Assembly: GCA_036012905.1 (NCBI GenBank)
Contig: DASCQF010000010.1
Location: forward strand, 22,672-86,671
Length of the DNA stretch: 64,000 bases
Direction of reading: 5' to 3'
From: NP936 sp002726085
GTDB taxonomy: Bacteria > Acidobacteriota > Vicinamibacteria > Vicinamibacterales > UBA8438
Below, in pieces: positions 1 through 9,472 of the stretch (within the stretch, counting starts at the first letter, position 1; each line of letters begins with the position of its first letter). The notes under the pieces are model-generated. The model ran no database searches. It had not been told where the DNA came from and worked only from the letters and a program-made list of their open reading frames with translations. The position numbers and the translations under genes are program-made.

Positions 1-1
1 C

Positions 2-418
2 CCGGAAGAGGCCGAGCTGGCGGTGGAGCACGGCGCCGACGGCCTCTACGTCTCGAACCACGGCGGCCGGGCGGTGAACAGCCTCTGGTCGTCGATCGAC
101 GCCTTGCCAGGGGTGGTCGCCGCGGTACGGGGACGGGTTCCCGTGATGATCGACAGCGGTGTCCGTCGCGGCACCGACATCTTCAAGGCCCTTGCGTTGG
201 GCGCCGACGCGGTGGGTATCGGGCGACCCTATGTGTGGGGGCTCGGGGCGTTCGGCGAAGACGGTGTCGACAAGGTGATCGATATAATGCACGACGAGTT
301 CCGGATCGCCATGCGACAGACCCGGACCACCAGCGTCGATGAGATCACGTCTCGCTTCGTGATGGAAGGCAAGAATCCCATCATGATGCGTCACAACGAG
401 TTCGGCTTCGGGCTTTGA
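2..418 (+). CDS. FMN-dependent alpha-hydroxy-acid oxidase/dehydrogenase, C-terminal part
   Basis: Only the last 138 residues are in the window; the gene enters from the left edge. This is the C-terminal part of the TIM-barrel flavoenzymes that oxidise L-2-hydroxy acids (lactate, glycolate, mandelate) to 2-keto acids. The catalytic-histidine motif SNHGGR is near the start of the visible part. It is followed by DSGVRRGTDIFKALALGA and VGIGRPYVWGL, the FMN phosphate-binding region. The C-terminus (MRQTRTTSVDEI) is typical of the family. The substrate cannot be told from this fragment. A 172-base gap separates it from the next gene, so it probably ends a transcription unit. Confidence 0.9.
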   Translation, partial: PEEAELAVEHGADGLYVSNHGGRAVNSLWSSIDALPGVVAAVRGRVPVMIDSGVRRGTDIFKALALGADAVGIGRPYVWGLGAFGEDGVDKVIDIMHDEFRIAMRQTRTTSVDEITSRFVMEGKNPIMMRHNEFGFGL

Positions 419-490
419 TCAGTCGGGGCTACGGCCCGAACCCCACGCGGCCGCTACGCGGGGCCCCGAATGCCCCACTCAGCGGTCGCG

Positions 491-510
491 GGGCGCGCAC
501 GTGCGCGCCC
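491..510. terminator. perfect 20-bp palindrome, possible terminator hairpin
   Basis: A perfect inverted repeat with 10-base arms (GGGCGCGCAC and its complement) lies 72 bases after the stop of the hydroxy-acid oxidase and 80 bases before the YceI gene. There is no T-run after it, so a Rho-independent terminator is only one possibility. It could also be a protein-binding dyad. Confidence 0.35.
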
Positions 511-590
511 TGGCCGTTGGCGACGGCCCCGAATGATGATGAAACTACGTTTCGCGGTGTAGAACGGCCCGACCCTTGGAGGACCGTGAG

Positions 591-1175
591 ATGGCGTTAG
601 TGAATATTTCGTTTCGAATGAGATGCATACGACAGCTCGGTATTGCCGTCTTGGCCGGTCTGGTGCTGATGCAGGGGTCTCCGGCGGCCGCGCAAACTAG
701 CGTCGACTTCACGGTGTCGGGAACGTCGACCATTCGAGGATGGACCTGTTCGGTGAGCGGTTCCGCACAGGTGACTCCGGGCTCGTCCCAGCCGGCGCCC
801 GGCTTCGACACCGGGGTGCAGACGGCCACGCTCACCGTGCCGGTGAACGACTTCGACTGTCCGAACGAGGAGATGCTCGAGCATCTCCTCAACGCGATGA
901 AGGCAGACGAGTTCGCCGACATCACCTTCCAGCTCGACGGCTACGAGGTGTCTGGCCGGCAAACCGAGGCGAGTGGCACGCTCACGATTATCGGCGTCAC
1001 CCAACCGGTGAGCTTCCCGATCTCGCTGAGCCCGTCGGGGGGCGGTGTCGAGATCGAAGGCGAGCTGCAACTGGACATGACCACCTACGGCGTCGAGCCC
1101 CCCGTGGTGATGCTCGGCCTGCTGAAAGTGCGGCCACGGATACGCATCGAGTTCGAGGGGCTCGTTACCCCGTAG
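591..1175 (+). CDS. YceI-family secreted protein
   Basis: A 194-residue exported protein of the YceI-like lipocalin-fold family, whose members are thought to bind isoprenoid or other amphipathic ligands in the periplasm. A signal peptide spans about residues 1-35 and ends in PAAAQ. The family features DFTVSGTSTIRGWTCS near the start and GTLTIIGVTQPVSFPI later are readable. The ATG at 591 is preferred over an in-frame TTG 15 bases upstream because GGAGGA at 578-583 sits 7 bases before it. A pair of cysteines could form a disulfide. It converges with the following NHL gene and has no obvious operon partner. Confidence 0.85.
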   Translation: MALVNISFRMRCIRQLGIAVLAGLVLMQGSPAAAQTSVDFTVSGTSTIRGWTCSVSGSAQVTPGSSQPAPGFDTGVQTATLTVPVNDFDCPNEEMLEHLLNAMKADEFADITFQLDGYEVSGRQTEASGTLTIIGVTQPVSFPISLSPSGGGVEIEGELQLDMTTYGVEPPVVMLGLLKVRPRIRIEFEGLVTP

Positions 1176-1222
1176 GACGACGCTCGAGCCGGGGCCGAAG
1201 CCACGACAGATCCCGTCAGCCA

Positions 1223-2455
1223 CTACTTCTCGGGCGAGACCATTTTGGTGATGCGGCCAACCGCCGTGTCGCCCGCATACAGGTTGTCGTCTTTGTCCAT
1301 GACCCAGTAGCTGGCTTCGATGAACTGCCCGGCTCCTATCCCCATTCCGTTACCGATCGCGCCGAGCACCTTGCCATTCCGATCCAGCTTCAAGAACTGG
1401 CCATCCTGGCCGCTCGCCATCCACGGCTGGCCGTGCGAATCGAAATAGAGGGCGCACGGAAGGTTTCTCATCTGCAGCGTCTTGAGGAACGTGCCGTCGC
1501 CGGAATAGACGACGATACGATAATCCTCGCGGTCGCCGATCCAGACATCGCCGTTCGTGGGATCGACGGCGAGCCCATGGGCCGAGTTGAATTTTCCTGG
1601 TCCGGCCTCGTTGCCGTACCACTGATTGATGAACTTGCCGTTGCTGTCTAGGTGCAAGATTCTCGAGGCACCGATATTGTTGGTCGGATCATCCGAGCCG
1701 GTATCGTTTGGGCTCTCGTTCCCATGGCCCTGGGCGATATAGACATCACCATCCGGACCGAACGCGACCATCACGGGCTGCCACAGCAGCCGTTGCCCCT
1801 TGGCTTCATCCCAGTCGCCCCGGCGCCCCGGCTCGCCGATCGTCAAGAGCAGCTCGCCGTCCGGACTGAGCTTCATCACGGTGGCACCGTGCGTGGCCGT
1901 GATCCAGACATTGTCCTCGCCGTCCACGGCCATGCCGTGGGCCTTGTCCTGGTAGCCGATCACGTCCTGGTCGACCTGCAGGATGAGGGTGCCCTCCGGA
2001 TCGACCTTGAAGAGCTGCGGTCTCCCGGCCTCGGCGCGCTGAAAGACCCAGAGGTTGTCTTGCGAGTCGAGCGCTACCGCCGGGACGCCACCCAGACCGG
2101 GAGGCAGCACATCGAGATAGGTGAACGTGTAGCCTAGCGTCTGTTCCCACTGGACACGTTGTAGTGCCTGACGCCGGCGGCCAAGTCGATTACTGCAGAT
2201 TGGCGAGCGACTACATCCCGGTGTCTCCCCGGCAGACGTCCGGTAGCCGCCGGCTTCACTGCGAGGCACTATCGTGACCCTTCCATTCGGATCGACGATG
2301 GTTCGTCCCCCTGGGTCGGGAAATGAACCTTGCAGAAACCACGCCGGTGACCCGTCGACTGCTGGCCCGGTTGGCGCCTGCGTCTGGGCGGATGCCGGCG
2401 TCGCGGCAAGAATCAGTCCGAGCGCCAGACCTCCTGCGCAATCACGTCTCCTCAT
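1223..2455 (-). CDS. secreted NHL-repeat protein, amidating-lyase-like propeller
   Basis: A 410-residue secreted beta-propeller. The signal peptide ends near ASAQT (about residue 24). Repeated blades of the type VALDSQDNLWVF, MAVDGEDNVWIT, VAFGPDGDVYIA and LAVDPTNGDVWIGD are NHL repeats as in peptidyl-alpha-hydroxyglycine alpha-amidating lyase. True lyase activity is not shown, because Acidobacteria carry many such propellers without a monooxygenase partner. A stretch at about residues 78-105 is unusually rich in Arg and Cys and does not look like a blade; a small local insertion or compensated frameshift is possible. A GTG 6 bases upstream is an alternative start. Similar proteins are at 14.2 kb and 51.2 kb. 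Confidence 0.75.
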   Translation of the reverse strand: MRRRDCAGGLALGLILAATPASAQTQAPTGPAVDGSPAWFLQGSFPDPGGRTIVDPNGRVTIVPRSEAGGYRTSAGETPGCSRSPICSNRLGRRRQALQRVQWEQTLGYTFTYLDVLPPGLGGVPAVALDSQDNLWVFQRAEAGRPQLFKVDPEGTLILQVDQDVIGYQDKAHGMAVDGEDNVWITATHGATVMKLSPDGELLLTIGEPGRRGDWDEAKGQRLLWQPVMVAFGPDGDVYIAQGHGNESPNDTGSDDPTNNIGASRILHLDSNGKFINQWYGNEAGPGKFNSAHGLAVDPTNGDVWIGDREDYRIVVYSGDGTFLKTLQMRNLPCALYFDSHGQPWMASGQDGQFLKLDRNGKVLGAIGNGMGIGAGQFIEASYWVMDKDDNLYAGDTAVGRITKMVSPEK

Positions 2456-2476
2456 CTCCACCCCAGCGATCTGTTG

Positions 2477-2938
2477 TTACTTGGCCGCGCTCAGGCGCGC
2501 ACGCACCAGCCGGGTCACCGTAGACCCATCGAGACCGGGATGCTGCTTCATGAGATTCCCCATCACCCGACCCATGTCCTTGACATCGGTGGCGCCGAGC
2601 TCCTGCACCGCCGCATCCACGAGCGCCGCCACCTCCTCCTCCGAAAGACCTTTCGGGAGCCATCGGCCGAGATACTCCACCTCGAACCTCAGCTTGGCGG
2701 CCGCCTCGGCGCCACGATCTCCGAGGCGTTCGTACTCCACGAGCGCCTTGCCCATCTTCTTCGCGTAGCTCGCGATGGTCTTGCGGTAGAGCTCGTCGTC
2801 GGCCTCGCCCGTGAAACCGGGCGCCTTCAAGGTGCGGGCGACCTCGGTGTTGATCTGGCGAATGACGTCGCTGCGGTTGCGGTCGCGCGTCCGCATGGCG
2901 TCCTTCAGCTCCCCGTTCAATTCGTCTTTGATGCTCAC
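2477..2938 (-). CDS. yqeY: GatB/YqeY domain protein
   Basis: A 153-residue cytosolic protein matching the YqeY family over its full length. An N-terminal helical part (MSIKDELNGELKDAMRTRD, RSDVIRQINTEV) is followed by the C-terminal tail domain shared with GatB (VKDMGRVMGNLMKQHPGLDG). The tail domain contacts tRNA in the amidotransferase GatCAB; the role of free-standing YqeY is not settled. GTG start preceded by GAAGAG. It lies between two secreted-protein genes on the same strand, 60 bases downstream of a quinoprotein gene. Confidence 0.9.
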   Translation of the reverse strand: MSIKDELNGELKDAMRTRDRNRSDVIRQINTEVARTLKAPGFTGEADDELYRKTIASYAKKMGKALVEYERLGDRGAEAAAKLRFEVEYLGRWLPKGLSEEEVAALVDAAVQELGATDVKDMGRVMGNLMKQHPGLDGSTVTRLVRARLSAAK

Positions 2939-2998
2939 GTCTCTTCACTCAGCGGTGGGCCATTGCCGAACCAGCTCGCCTTGACCGTGGCTCTGCGT

Positions 2999-4732
2999 CT
3001 ACCGGACAGGCAACCCGTCGAGGGCAAACGTGTACACCCGACCAACCCGTCTCCCCGCCGCTATGGACACATACTGGACGCCGTCGAGCTCGTAGGTCAT
3101 GGGAGTCCCCGTTCCCTGCCCGACCGTGGCCGACCACAGCTGGGCACCCGTGCCGGCATCATGAGCGATGAGACGGTCCCCCGAGCCCCTGAACACCAGG
3201 TTCCCACCGGTCGACATCGTGCCGCCATGCGCTCCGTCCGACACGACTCGCCACGCCTCGGTATTTGTTGCCGGATCCACAGCTAGCAGGACGGTGCGCG
3301 GCCCCGTCAGCGCCGGTCTCTCCGGTCGACTCTCGCGAGAACCCCGCGCGGTGCCGGTATTCCACACGCCCTGGCGATATTCGAATTCGTCCGCTTTCGC
3401 GTAGTACGAGCTGCTGTTCTGGGCTGGCAGATAGACGAGCCCGGTATCAGGATTCCAGGACATGGGCGGCCAGTTGTGGGCTCCGCCAGGGCCGGGTGAG
3501 AGATAGACCCCTTGCCCGGTCCGTCCATACCGCGCCTCCGGTGTCTCGATCGGCCGGCCGGTGTCTACATCGACACCAACTGCCCACGTCAGGTCGTCGG
3601 CAAACGCGGAGGCGGAAATGAGCTCCCCCGTCAGGCGATCGACCACGTAGAAGAAGCCGTTCTTGGGGGCCTGAACGATGACCTTGCGCTCGCGCCCGGC
3701 GATGGTCAGGTCCAGCAGCATGAGGGGCTGCGTGGCGGTGTAGTCCCAGTCGTCGCCCGGCGTGGTCTGGTAATGCCACACCGGCTCACCGCTGTCTGGA
3801 TTGAGCGCGAGGATCGACGACAGATAGAGGTTGTCCCCGCCGCCCGGACTACGGGTATCCCGGTTCCAGGGCGATCCATTCCCGGTGCCCACATACAGGA
3901 GGTCGGCCTCCGGGTCGTAGGCCATCCCGTCCCATACGGTCCCTCCACCGCCGACGATCCACCACTCGCCGGTCCACGTCTCGGCCGCAGCCCTCATCGC
4001 TTCGTTCTCGAATCCATCAGCCGGGTTGCCGGGCACCGTGTAGGAGCGCCAGACCTGGTCGCCAGTCTCGGCGTCGTAGGCCGTAACGTAGCCACGCACG
4101 CCGTACTCGGCCCCGCCGTTGCCGATGATGACGTTGCCCTTCACGATTCGGGGAGCGCCCGTCACGCTGTAATCGGCGCCGCGTGGGGTCGTCTGAACGG
4201 TCCACACCACCAGCCCCGTGTCGCGCGCCAGCGCCACCAGGCGCCCGTCCAGCAGGCCGACGAACACTTTGTCGCCGTAGAGCGCCACGCCGCGGTTCAC
4301 GTCGCCGCAGCAGATGCTCGGCCCACCCTCACGCTCATCCGGTATCCCGGGGTCCCATTGCCACTTCTTCTCGCCCGTGCCGGCGTCGAGGGCAAGAACG
4401 AAACTCTTGGGCCCCGTGGCATACATGACCCCGTCCGACACCACGGGTGTCGCCTCGATCCTGGCGCCGGACTTGGGAATGATCCAGCTCCACGCCAGCC
4501 CAAGCTGCTCGACATTGTCGGCATCGATCTGGTCGAGCGGGCTGTAGTGTGTCTCGGCATAGTCTCGACCGGTCGTCAACCATTCGGCAGGCGCCGAAGC
4601 GCGTAGCGCGACCTCTGACACGCCTTCGGACTGTTGGGCCGCCAGGACCTGCGCGGGGACCAAGGTCATTGGCGCGGCAAACAAAACCATCAGGGCCCGC
4701 GCGCGCACCAGTCGGGGGACAAGAACCGTCAT
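2999..4732 (-). CDS. PQQ-dependent alcohol dehydrogenase-type quinoprotein, Ca-type site
   Basis: A 577-residue periplasmic eight-bladed quinoprotein of the methanol/ethanol dehydrogenase type. A signal peptide covers about residues 1-33. The vicinal cysteine pair that stacks on PQQ is at residues 141-142 (SICCGDVNRG). The catalytic aspartate is expected at D330 in GDDWDYTA; two residues on there is Thr332, not Asp, which in this family argues for calcium rather than a lanthanide. There is no fused cytochrome domain, so an external electron acceptor is needed. The start has AGAGGAG 7 bases upstream. It is divergent from another quinoprotein at 5.0 kb. The substrate is unknown. Confidence 0.88.
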   Translation of the reverse strand: MTVLVPRLVRARALMVLFAAPMTLVPAQVLAAQQSEGVSEVALRASAPAEWLTTGRDYAETHYSPLDQIDADNVEQLGLAWSWIIPKSGARIEATPVVSDGVMYATGPKSFVLALDAGTGEKKWQWDPGIPDEREGGPSICCGDVNRGVALYGDKVFVGLLDGRLVALARDTGLVVWTVQTTPRGADYSVTGAPRIVKGNVIIGNGGAEYGVRGYVTAYDAETGDQVWRSYTVPGNPADGFENEAMRAAAETWTGEWWIVGGGGTVWDGMAYDPEADLLYVGTGNGSPWNRDTRSPGGGDNLYLSSILALNPDSGEPVWHYQTTPGDDWDYTATQPLMLLDLTIAGRERKVIVQAPKNGFFYVVDRLTGELISASAFADDLTWAVGVDVDTGRPIETPEARYGRTGQGVYLSPGPGGAHNWPPMSWNPDTGLVYLPAQNSSSYYAKADEFEYRQGVWNTGTARGSRESRPERPALTGPRTVLLAVDPATNTEAWRVVSDGAHGGTMSTGGNLVFRGSGDRLIAHDAGTGAQLWSATVGQGTGTPMTYELDGVQYVSIAAGRRVGRVYTFALDGLPVR

Positions 4733-5015
4733 TGGGCAGCTCCTCTAGAGGACCGTAGCGATAGCATTCTCTTTCACGCGATGTGACCCCTGCATCTTAG
4801 CCCGGATCTCCGGTCGAGGCTGGCGGGCCGCAATCGCCCGACGCAGATCGCATAGCCCAGCCATCGCGGCGCTCACCTCTCAACACGGCAGTCCGACAGG
4901 TAGGTGAGCTCGAGTGTCCTAGAGATTGAACCCGTAGTTGACCTGCGGTAGGCTGGGCGCCTCGACGCCCAGAAGTCACACATCTATTTCCGCCCGATTC
5001 CTAAGGAGCCACGCG

Positions 5016-6773
5016 ATGCGTATACAAGCTGGTGTTTCTCGAGGCGGCCTGGTCATCGCGGTTGTCGTGACGGCCTGCGCGGCTGCTGGGTTAACCGCTC
5101 ATGCCCAGTCTTCTGCCGAGTTCGTACCGGTCACCGACGCGATGCTCCAAGCGCCAGCGCCAGAGGACTGGCTCATGTGGCGCCGGACGCCCGACGGCTG
5201 GGGCTACAGCCCACTCGACCAGATCACCCGCGAGAACGTCGGCGAGCTGCGCATGGTCTGGACGCGCGCCCTGGGCCGCGGCAGTCAGCAAGGGACCCCG
5301 CTGGCCTATGACGGGGTGCTCTACATGCCGAACCCGCGGGATGTCATACAGGCGATCGATGCGACCACCGGCGACCTGCTGTGGGAGCATCGACGGGAGG
5401 TGCCGGACAGCGTGGGCGACGGCGGGCTGGTGACCAACAACCGCAACATCGCCATCTACGGCACGCGCATCATCGACACGAGCATCGATGACCACGTGTT
5501 CGCGCTCGACGCCGAGTCGGGCGACATGGTGTGGGAGACCGAGATACTCGACTACGAGACCAATCCCGCCATGCAGAGCTCCGGGCCCATCATCGCAAAC
5601 GGAAAGGTCGTCTCTGGCCGAAGCTGTCGCAAGCCCGAGTCGTGCGTCATCACCGCCCACGACGCGCAGACCGGCGCGGAGCTGTGGCGGCGCAGTACTA
5701 TCCCTCGACCGGGTGAGCCGGGTGACGAGACCTGGGGCGACGTGGCGTTCGAAGACCGGCAACATGTCGGCGCCTGGATGGTGCCGAGCTACGACCCGGC
5801 GCTGAACTTGATCTATATCGGGACCTCGGTGACCTCGCCGGCGCCGAAGTTCATGCTTGGCGGCACCGAGCTTGCGCACCTCTACCACAACTCGACGCTG
5901 GCGCTCGAGGCCGACACCGGCGAGATTGCGTGGTACTACCAGCACCTCATCGATCACTGGGACCTCGACCATCCCTTCGAGCGGCTCCTGGTGGACACCG
6001 CTGTCGCCCCCGACCCGTCCGCTGTCAGTTGGATCAACCCCAGACTCCAGACCGGAGAGACCCGTAAGGTGATGACCGGCATCCCGGGAAAGACCGGGGT
6101 GGTCTACACGCTCGATCGCGAGACCGGCGAGTTTCTCTGGGCCACGCCGACGGTCACCCAGAACGTCATCAGCCACATCGACGGGGCCACCGGGGCGGTG
6201 ACCGAGAACTCCGAGGTGGTCTTCAGCGGGCTCGGCCAGGAGGTGCTCGCCTGCCCCTCCTGGATCGGCGGCAAAGACTGGGAGGCGGGCGCCTACAGCC
6301 CGCTGACCAACACGATGTACTATCCGCTGCGCAGCACCTGTGCGCGGGTCCTGTCGACGATGGACGGAGGCTTGGCGATCTACCGACTCGCAGCCCGATT
6401 CCAGCTCGCGCCAGGCACCGAGCAGCTGGGCACCGTGCATGCGATTTCGGCCGAAACGGGCCAGACGGCCTGGATCCACGAGCAGCGGTCCGCCACCATG
6501 TCGCTCGTCACCACTGGGGGAGGACTGGTCTTTGGCGGCGACGTAAACGGACGCTTCCGCGCCCTCGACCAGGAAACGGGCGAGGTGCTGTGGGAGATTA
6601 ACCTCGGGTCCTCGGTGACCGGGTTTCCGATCAGCTTCGCGGTCGACGGCCGGCAGTACGTGGCGGTCAGCACCGGCAACGCCGCGACCGCGTCGGGGTT
6701 CATTCGCCTGACGCCCGAGATACGCCCGAGCGCCGGCAACAACCTGTTTGTCTTCGCGCTCCCGGAGCGATGA
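5016..6773 (+). CDS. quinoprotein (paralogue group with C-x5-C, lacking vicinal Cys)
   Basis: A 585-residue secreted quinoprotein-like propeller (signal peptide about residues 1-30, ending TAHAQ). Blades with DATTGDLLWEH, DAQTGAELWRR and DQETGEVLWEI tryptophan-docking motifs are clear. Unlike the alcohol dehydrogenases at 3.0 and 38.0 kb it lacks the vicinal cysteine pair at the PQQ face (NNRN occurs without CC) and has C204/C210 in GRSCRKPESC instead. A DLD motif occurs in DHWDLDHP (D316, D318). The ATG has AAGGAG 7 bases upstream. Close paralogues are at 16.5 and 43.5 kb. Whether it binds PQQ is not certain: families of quinoprotein-like proteins thought to lack cofactor have been named in Acidobacteria. 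Confidence 0.85.
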   Translation: MRIQAGVSRGGLVIAVVVTACAAAGLTAHAQSSAEFVPVTDAMLQAPAPEDWLMWRRTPDGWGYSPLDQITRENVGELRMVWTRALGRGSQQGTPLAYDGVLYMPNPRDVIQAIDATTGDLLWEHRREVPDSVGDGGLVTNNRNIAIYGTRIIDTSIDDHVFALDAESGDMVWETEILDYETNPAMQSSGPIIANGKVVSGRSCRKPESCVITAHDAQTGAELWRRSTIPRPGEPGDETWGDVAFEDRQHVGAWMVPSYDPALNLIYIGTSVTSPAPKFMLGGTELAHLYHNSTLALEADTGEIAWYYQHLIDHWDLDHPFERLLVDTAVAPDPSAVSWINPRLQTGETRKVMTGIPGKTGVVYTLDRETGEFLWATPTVTQNVISHIDGATGAVTENSEVVFSGLGQEVLACPSWIGGKDWEAGAYSPLTNTMYYPLRSTCARVLSTMDGGLAIYRLAARFQLAPGTEQLGTVHAISAETGQTAWIHEQRSATMSLVTTGGGLVFGGDVNGRFRALDQETGEVLWEINLGSSVTGFPISFAVDGRQYVAVSTGNAATASGFIRLTPEIRPSAGNNLFVFALPER

Positions 6774-6805
6774 TGACTGCTCTCCTGGAGCGCCGGGGCC
6801 GACCC

Positions 6806-7360
6806 CTATGGCGTGGTGCGGGCAGGTCGAAACGAGTAATCAAGCAGATACTGTCTGGCGATTCGTCGAACGCCCTTTCGGATGGAGCGTGTTGCGCTCG
6901 AGACCGTGATCGTGGCCCCTGAGACGGCATCGATGTCTTGGCCAACCTCGAACTGATCGAAGACGCTCTTGCCCGTGAATTGATCGTGGAAGCCGGACGT
7001 GTCGACCGTAAAATAGCCGAATGGCTCTCGATTCTCGATCATCTTGCTGCCGGTGAGCGTTCCCCCGATCGCCATCCCGACCAGGATCTTGATCGGTCCT
7101 GTGTAGCCCCGCTCCAGCGGCTCGAGATCGGTCGTGTAGAAGACGAACCCGGCCAGCACTTGACGGCCTGTTTGCGGGTCGGTCGTGAACGCTTCGAAAT
7201 ACGGCAGATCGCCGGCCTTGAGTGAAAAGTCCGAGGCGTCCGGAAAGACCTCATGCAGTTGACCGGCCTCTTGTCTGGCACGCGCCGCCTGGAAGCTGGC
7301 GTTGGCACAGAGCACGATACTGCCTACCATCGTCGCAACGACGAGGCGTCTACCGGTCAT
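6806..7360 (-). CDS. FMN-binding domain protein, exported
   Basis: A 184-residue protein with an N-terminal signal or anchor (about residues 1-25) and one FMN-binding domain as in RnfG/NqrC/NosR. The motif DAVSGATIT (residues 144-152) matches the site where ApbE links FMN to the threonine (here T150), so the protein is probably a covalently flavinylated extracytoplasmic electron carrier. No ApbE, Rnf or Nqr gene is in the window. GAGGTG is 7 bases before the ATG. It ends 32 bases from the convergent quinoprotein stop and is divergent from DUF1800. A link to electron transfer from the quinoproteins is only inferred from proximity. Confidence 0.82.
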   Translation of the reverse strand: MTGRRLVVATMVGSIVLCANASFQAARARQEAGQLHEVFPDASDFSLKAGDLPYFEAFTTDPQTGRQVLAGFVFYTTDLEPLERGYTGPIKILVGMAIGGTLTGSKMIENREPFGYFTVDTSGFHDQFTGKSVFDQFEVGQDIDAVSGATITVSSATRSIRKGVRRIARQYLLDYSFRPARTTP

Positions 7361-7593
7361 GTATCAGCACCTCGGCCGGGTTTTCCGCATGGCTGCCCCG
7401 GATCGTGCCTTTATACACCCGAGCGACGCCGAGCGCACGAAATCGGTTCCACGTCGACGGCGGCGGCGAAGAAACCTGGCCGTGCGGGCGGGGCTCGGTG
7501 TATAAGGGGGCTGACGAGGGTGCCAGAACGCAGATTCCGGATGAAGGGAACGGCCCTGCCCGAGAGACCGACCTGGAAGTGAAGGACCACCCC

Positions 7594-9438
7594 ATGACGA
7601 CTCGACACCACCGTTGGGCGGCCGTGGCGGGCACTGTGCTGACGCTTGCCATCACCGGTCACGCCGTTTCGGCACAGCAGAAGGACTGGTCGCCAGGACC
7701 GGCTTCCTGGAAGGGGGACCTGACCCCGATTACAGCCGCGGACTGGAGCTACGACCGTGCCGAGCATCTGCTTGGCCGCGCGGGCTTCAGCGGCACACCA
7801 GACGAGATCCAGAAACTGGCGGACATGACGCCAGCCGAGGCGGTGCGATCCCTGGTGCACTACGACAGCCTCTCAAACGACCATCTGGAACCGTTCGAGC
7901 ACTCCGGCTTCTTCGACGACTCGCTGGCGGACTTCCCGCCGAGCCGGCCGGCCGCTACCGAGCTGGCGATGGAGCGAGGCGAGAGCATGGGTATCCGGGT
8001 GAAGCCGGAGGGCGTCAACCGCCACATGCAGCCGGTCTCCGACCGGTTCTTCTACTGGCTGCGCGCGACCGGGATGGAAGCGCGCCGGGTTGGCTACTGG
8101 TGGGCCGAACGGATGCTCGACACACACCGGCCGCTCCAGGAGAAGCTGGCGCTCTTCTGGCACGGACACTTCGCGACCGCCGAGGGCAAGGTTCGCGACT
8201 ACCGGAAGATGCTCGGGCAGGTCGAGATGTTCGAGCGCCACGCCGCCGGCAACTTCGGGGACCTGGCCGAGGCGGTCGCAAAGGACCCGGGCATGCTCTA
8301 CTACCTGGACGCCGGGGTGAACGTGAAGGGGGCCGCCAACGAGAACTTCGCCCGCGAGGTGATGGAGCTCTTCACGATGGGCGTCGGCAACTACAGCGAG
8401 CAGGACGTCCGGGAGGCGGCGCGCGCATTCACGGGCTGGAACTACGACAACCTCGACTTCGTGGTGAACGCCGAGCTGCACGACGACGGCGAGAAGACGT
8501 TCCTGGGACGCACCGGGAACTTCGACGGCGTTGACGTGCTCAACATCATTCTCGAGCAGCCGGTCACCGCGGAGTACATCGCGGCCAAACTCTACCGGTT
8601 CTTCGTCCGGGATGACCCGGGCGAGGTGCTCACCAGTGAGCTCGGCGCCCTGTTCCGCGACGCCGACTACGAGCTGCGGCCGCTGCTGACGACCGTTTTC
8701 CTGTCGCGCGATTTCTACAGCGAAGCCTCCTACGGGGCACACATCAAGGGACCGGTCGAGCATGTCATCACGCTGCTCAACCAGCTGGGCGCGGAGGATG
8801 TGCCCGGTGTGCCGGACTTCAACAGCACCACGACCGGCCTGGGACAGCAGCTGCTGAACCCGCCGTCGGTGGCCGGCTGGGCCCAGGGGCAGTCGTGGAT
8901 CACGCCCGCGCTGCTGCAGCGGCGCGGCAACGTGGCGTTCGACTTCCTCTTCCCGGGCGTGGTCGGGTTCCGCGACCCGAACTTCCTGTCGCGGGGCGGC
9001 GACGGCACCATCGGTGAGCGGCTCCGGAGCGGACAGAACTTCACATCGGCAATCGCGCTGGACCCGACCGCCGAGCAGACCGCCTTCAACATGGCAGCCC
9101 GCGAGCGGGACGAGCTGTTCAACACGCGGGTCTCCGGCTACCGCGCCTGGGCCACCGCAATGCAGAAGCTGATTCCGACGCCACGCGGCGCCACGCGGGT
9201 CGACATGACCCGGATGGTGCTCGACACCGGCGCGACCACGACGACCGCGGCGGTCGATCACCTCTTGGGCCGGTTCTTGCGGATGCCGGTGTCGGAGGAC
9301 TTCCGCACCGGCCTCATCCAACTGCTCGGGGATGAGCTCGGCACCGACGATCTGCGCCGCGCAGAAACATACCTGGAAGACCCGCTACGCATGGTCGCCC
9401 ATCTGATAATGAGTACACCGGAATATCAGATCGACTAG
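7594..9438 (+). CDS. DUF1800 family protein
   Basis: A 614-residue secreted protein of the DUF1800 family (signal peptide to about residue 27, VSAQQ). Family hallmarks are AEHLLGRAGFSGTPDEI near the N-terminus, the RVGYWWAERMLDTHRPLQEKL block, the FWHGHFAT motif, EVMELFTMGVGNYSEQDV with AARAFTGW, and the C-terminal EYQID. The biochemical role of the family is unknown. It is almost always followed by a DUF1501 gene, as here (34-base gap), so the two probably act together. The ATG with GAAGGA 7 bases upstream is chosen over an upstream in-frame start that lacks a signal peptide. Confidence 0.92.
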   Translation: MTTRHHRWAAVAGTVLTLAITGHAVSAQQKDWSPGPASWKGDLTPITAADWSYDRAEHLLGRAGFSGTPDEIQKLADMTPAEAVRSLVHYDSLSNDHLEPFEHSGFFDDSLADFPPSRPAATELAMERGESMGIRVKPEGVNRHMQPVSDRFFYWLRATGMEARRVGYWWAERMLDTHRPLQEKLALFWHGHFATAEGKVRDYRKMLGQVEMFERHAAGNFGDLAEAVAKDPGMLYYLDAGVNVKGAANENFAREVMELFTMGVGNYSEQDVREAARAFTGWNYDNLDFVVNAELHDDGEKTFLGRTGNFDGVDVLNIILEQPVTAEYIAAKLYRFFVRDDPGEVLTSELGALFRDADYELRPLLTTVFLSRDFYSEASYGAHIKGPVEHVITLLNQLGAEDVPGVPDFNSTTTGLGQQLLNPPSVAGWAQGQSWITPALLQRRGNVAFDFLFPGVVGFRDPNFLSRGGDGTIGERLRSGQNFTSAIALDPTAEQTAFNMAARERDELFNTRVSGYRAWATAMQKLIPTPRGATRVDMTRMVLDTGATTTTAAVDHLLGRFLRMPVSEDFRTGLIQLLGDELGTDDLRRAETYLEDPLRMVAHLIMSTPEYQID

Positions 9439-9472
9439 CCGGAACATCAGATCGATTAGCAGGTGTATCACC

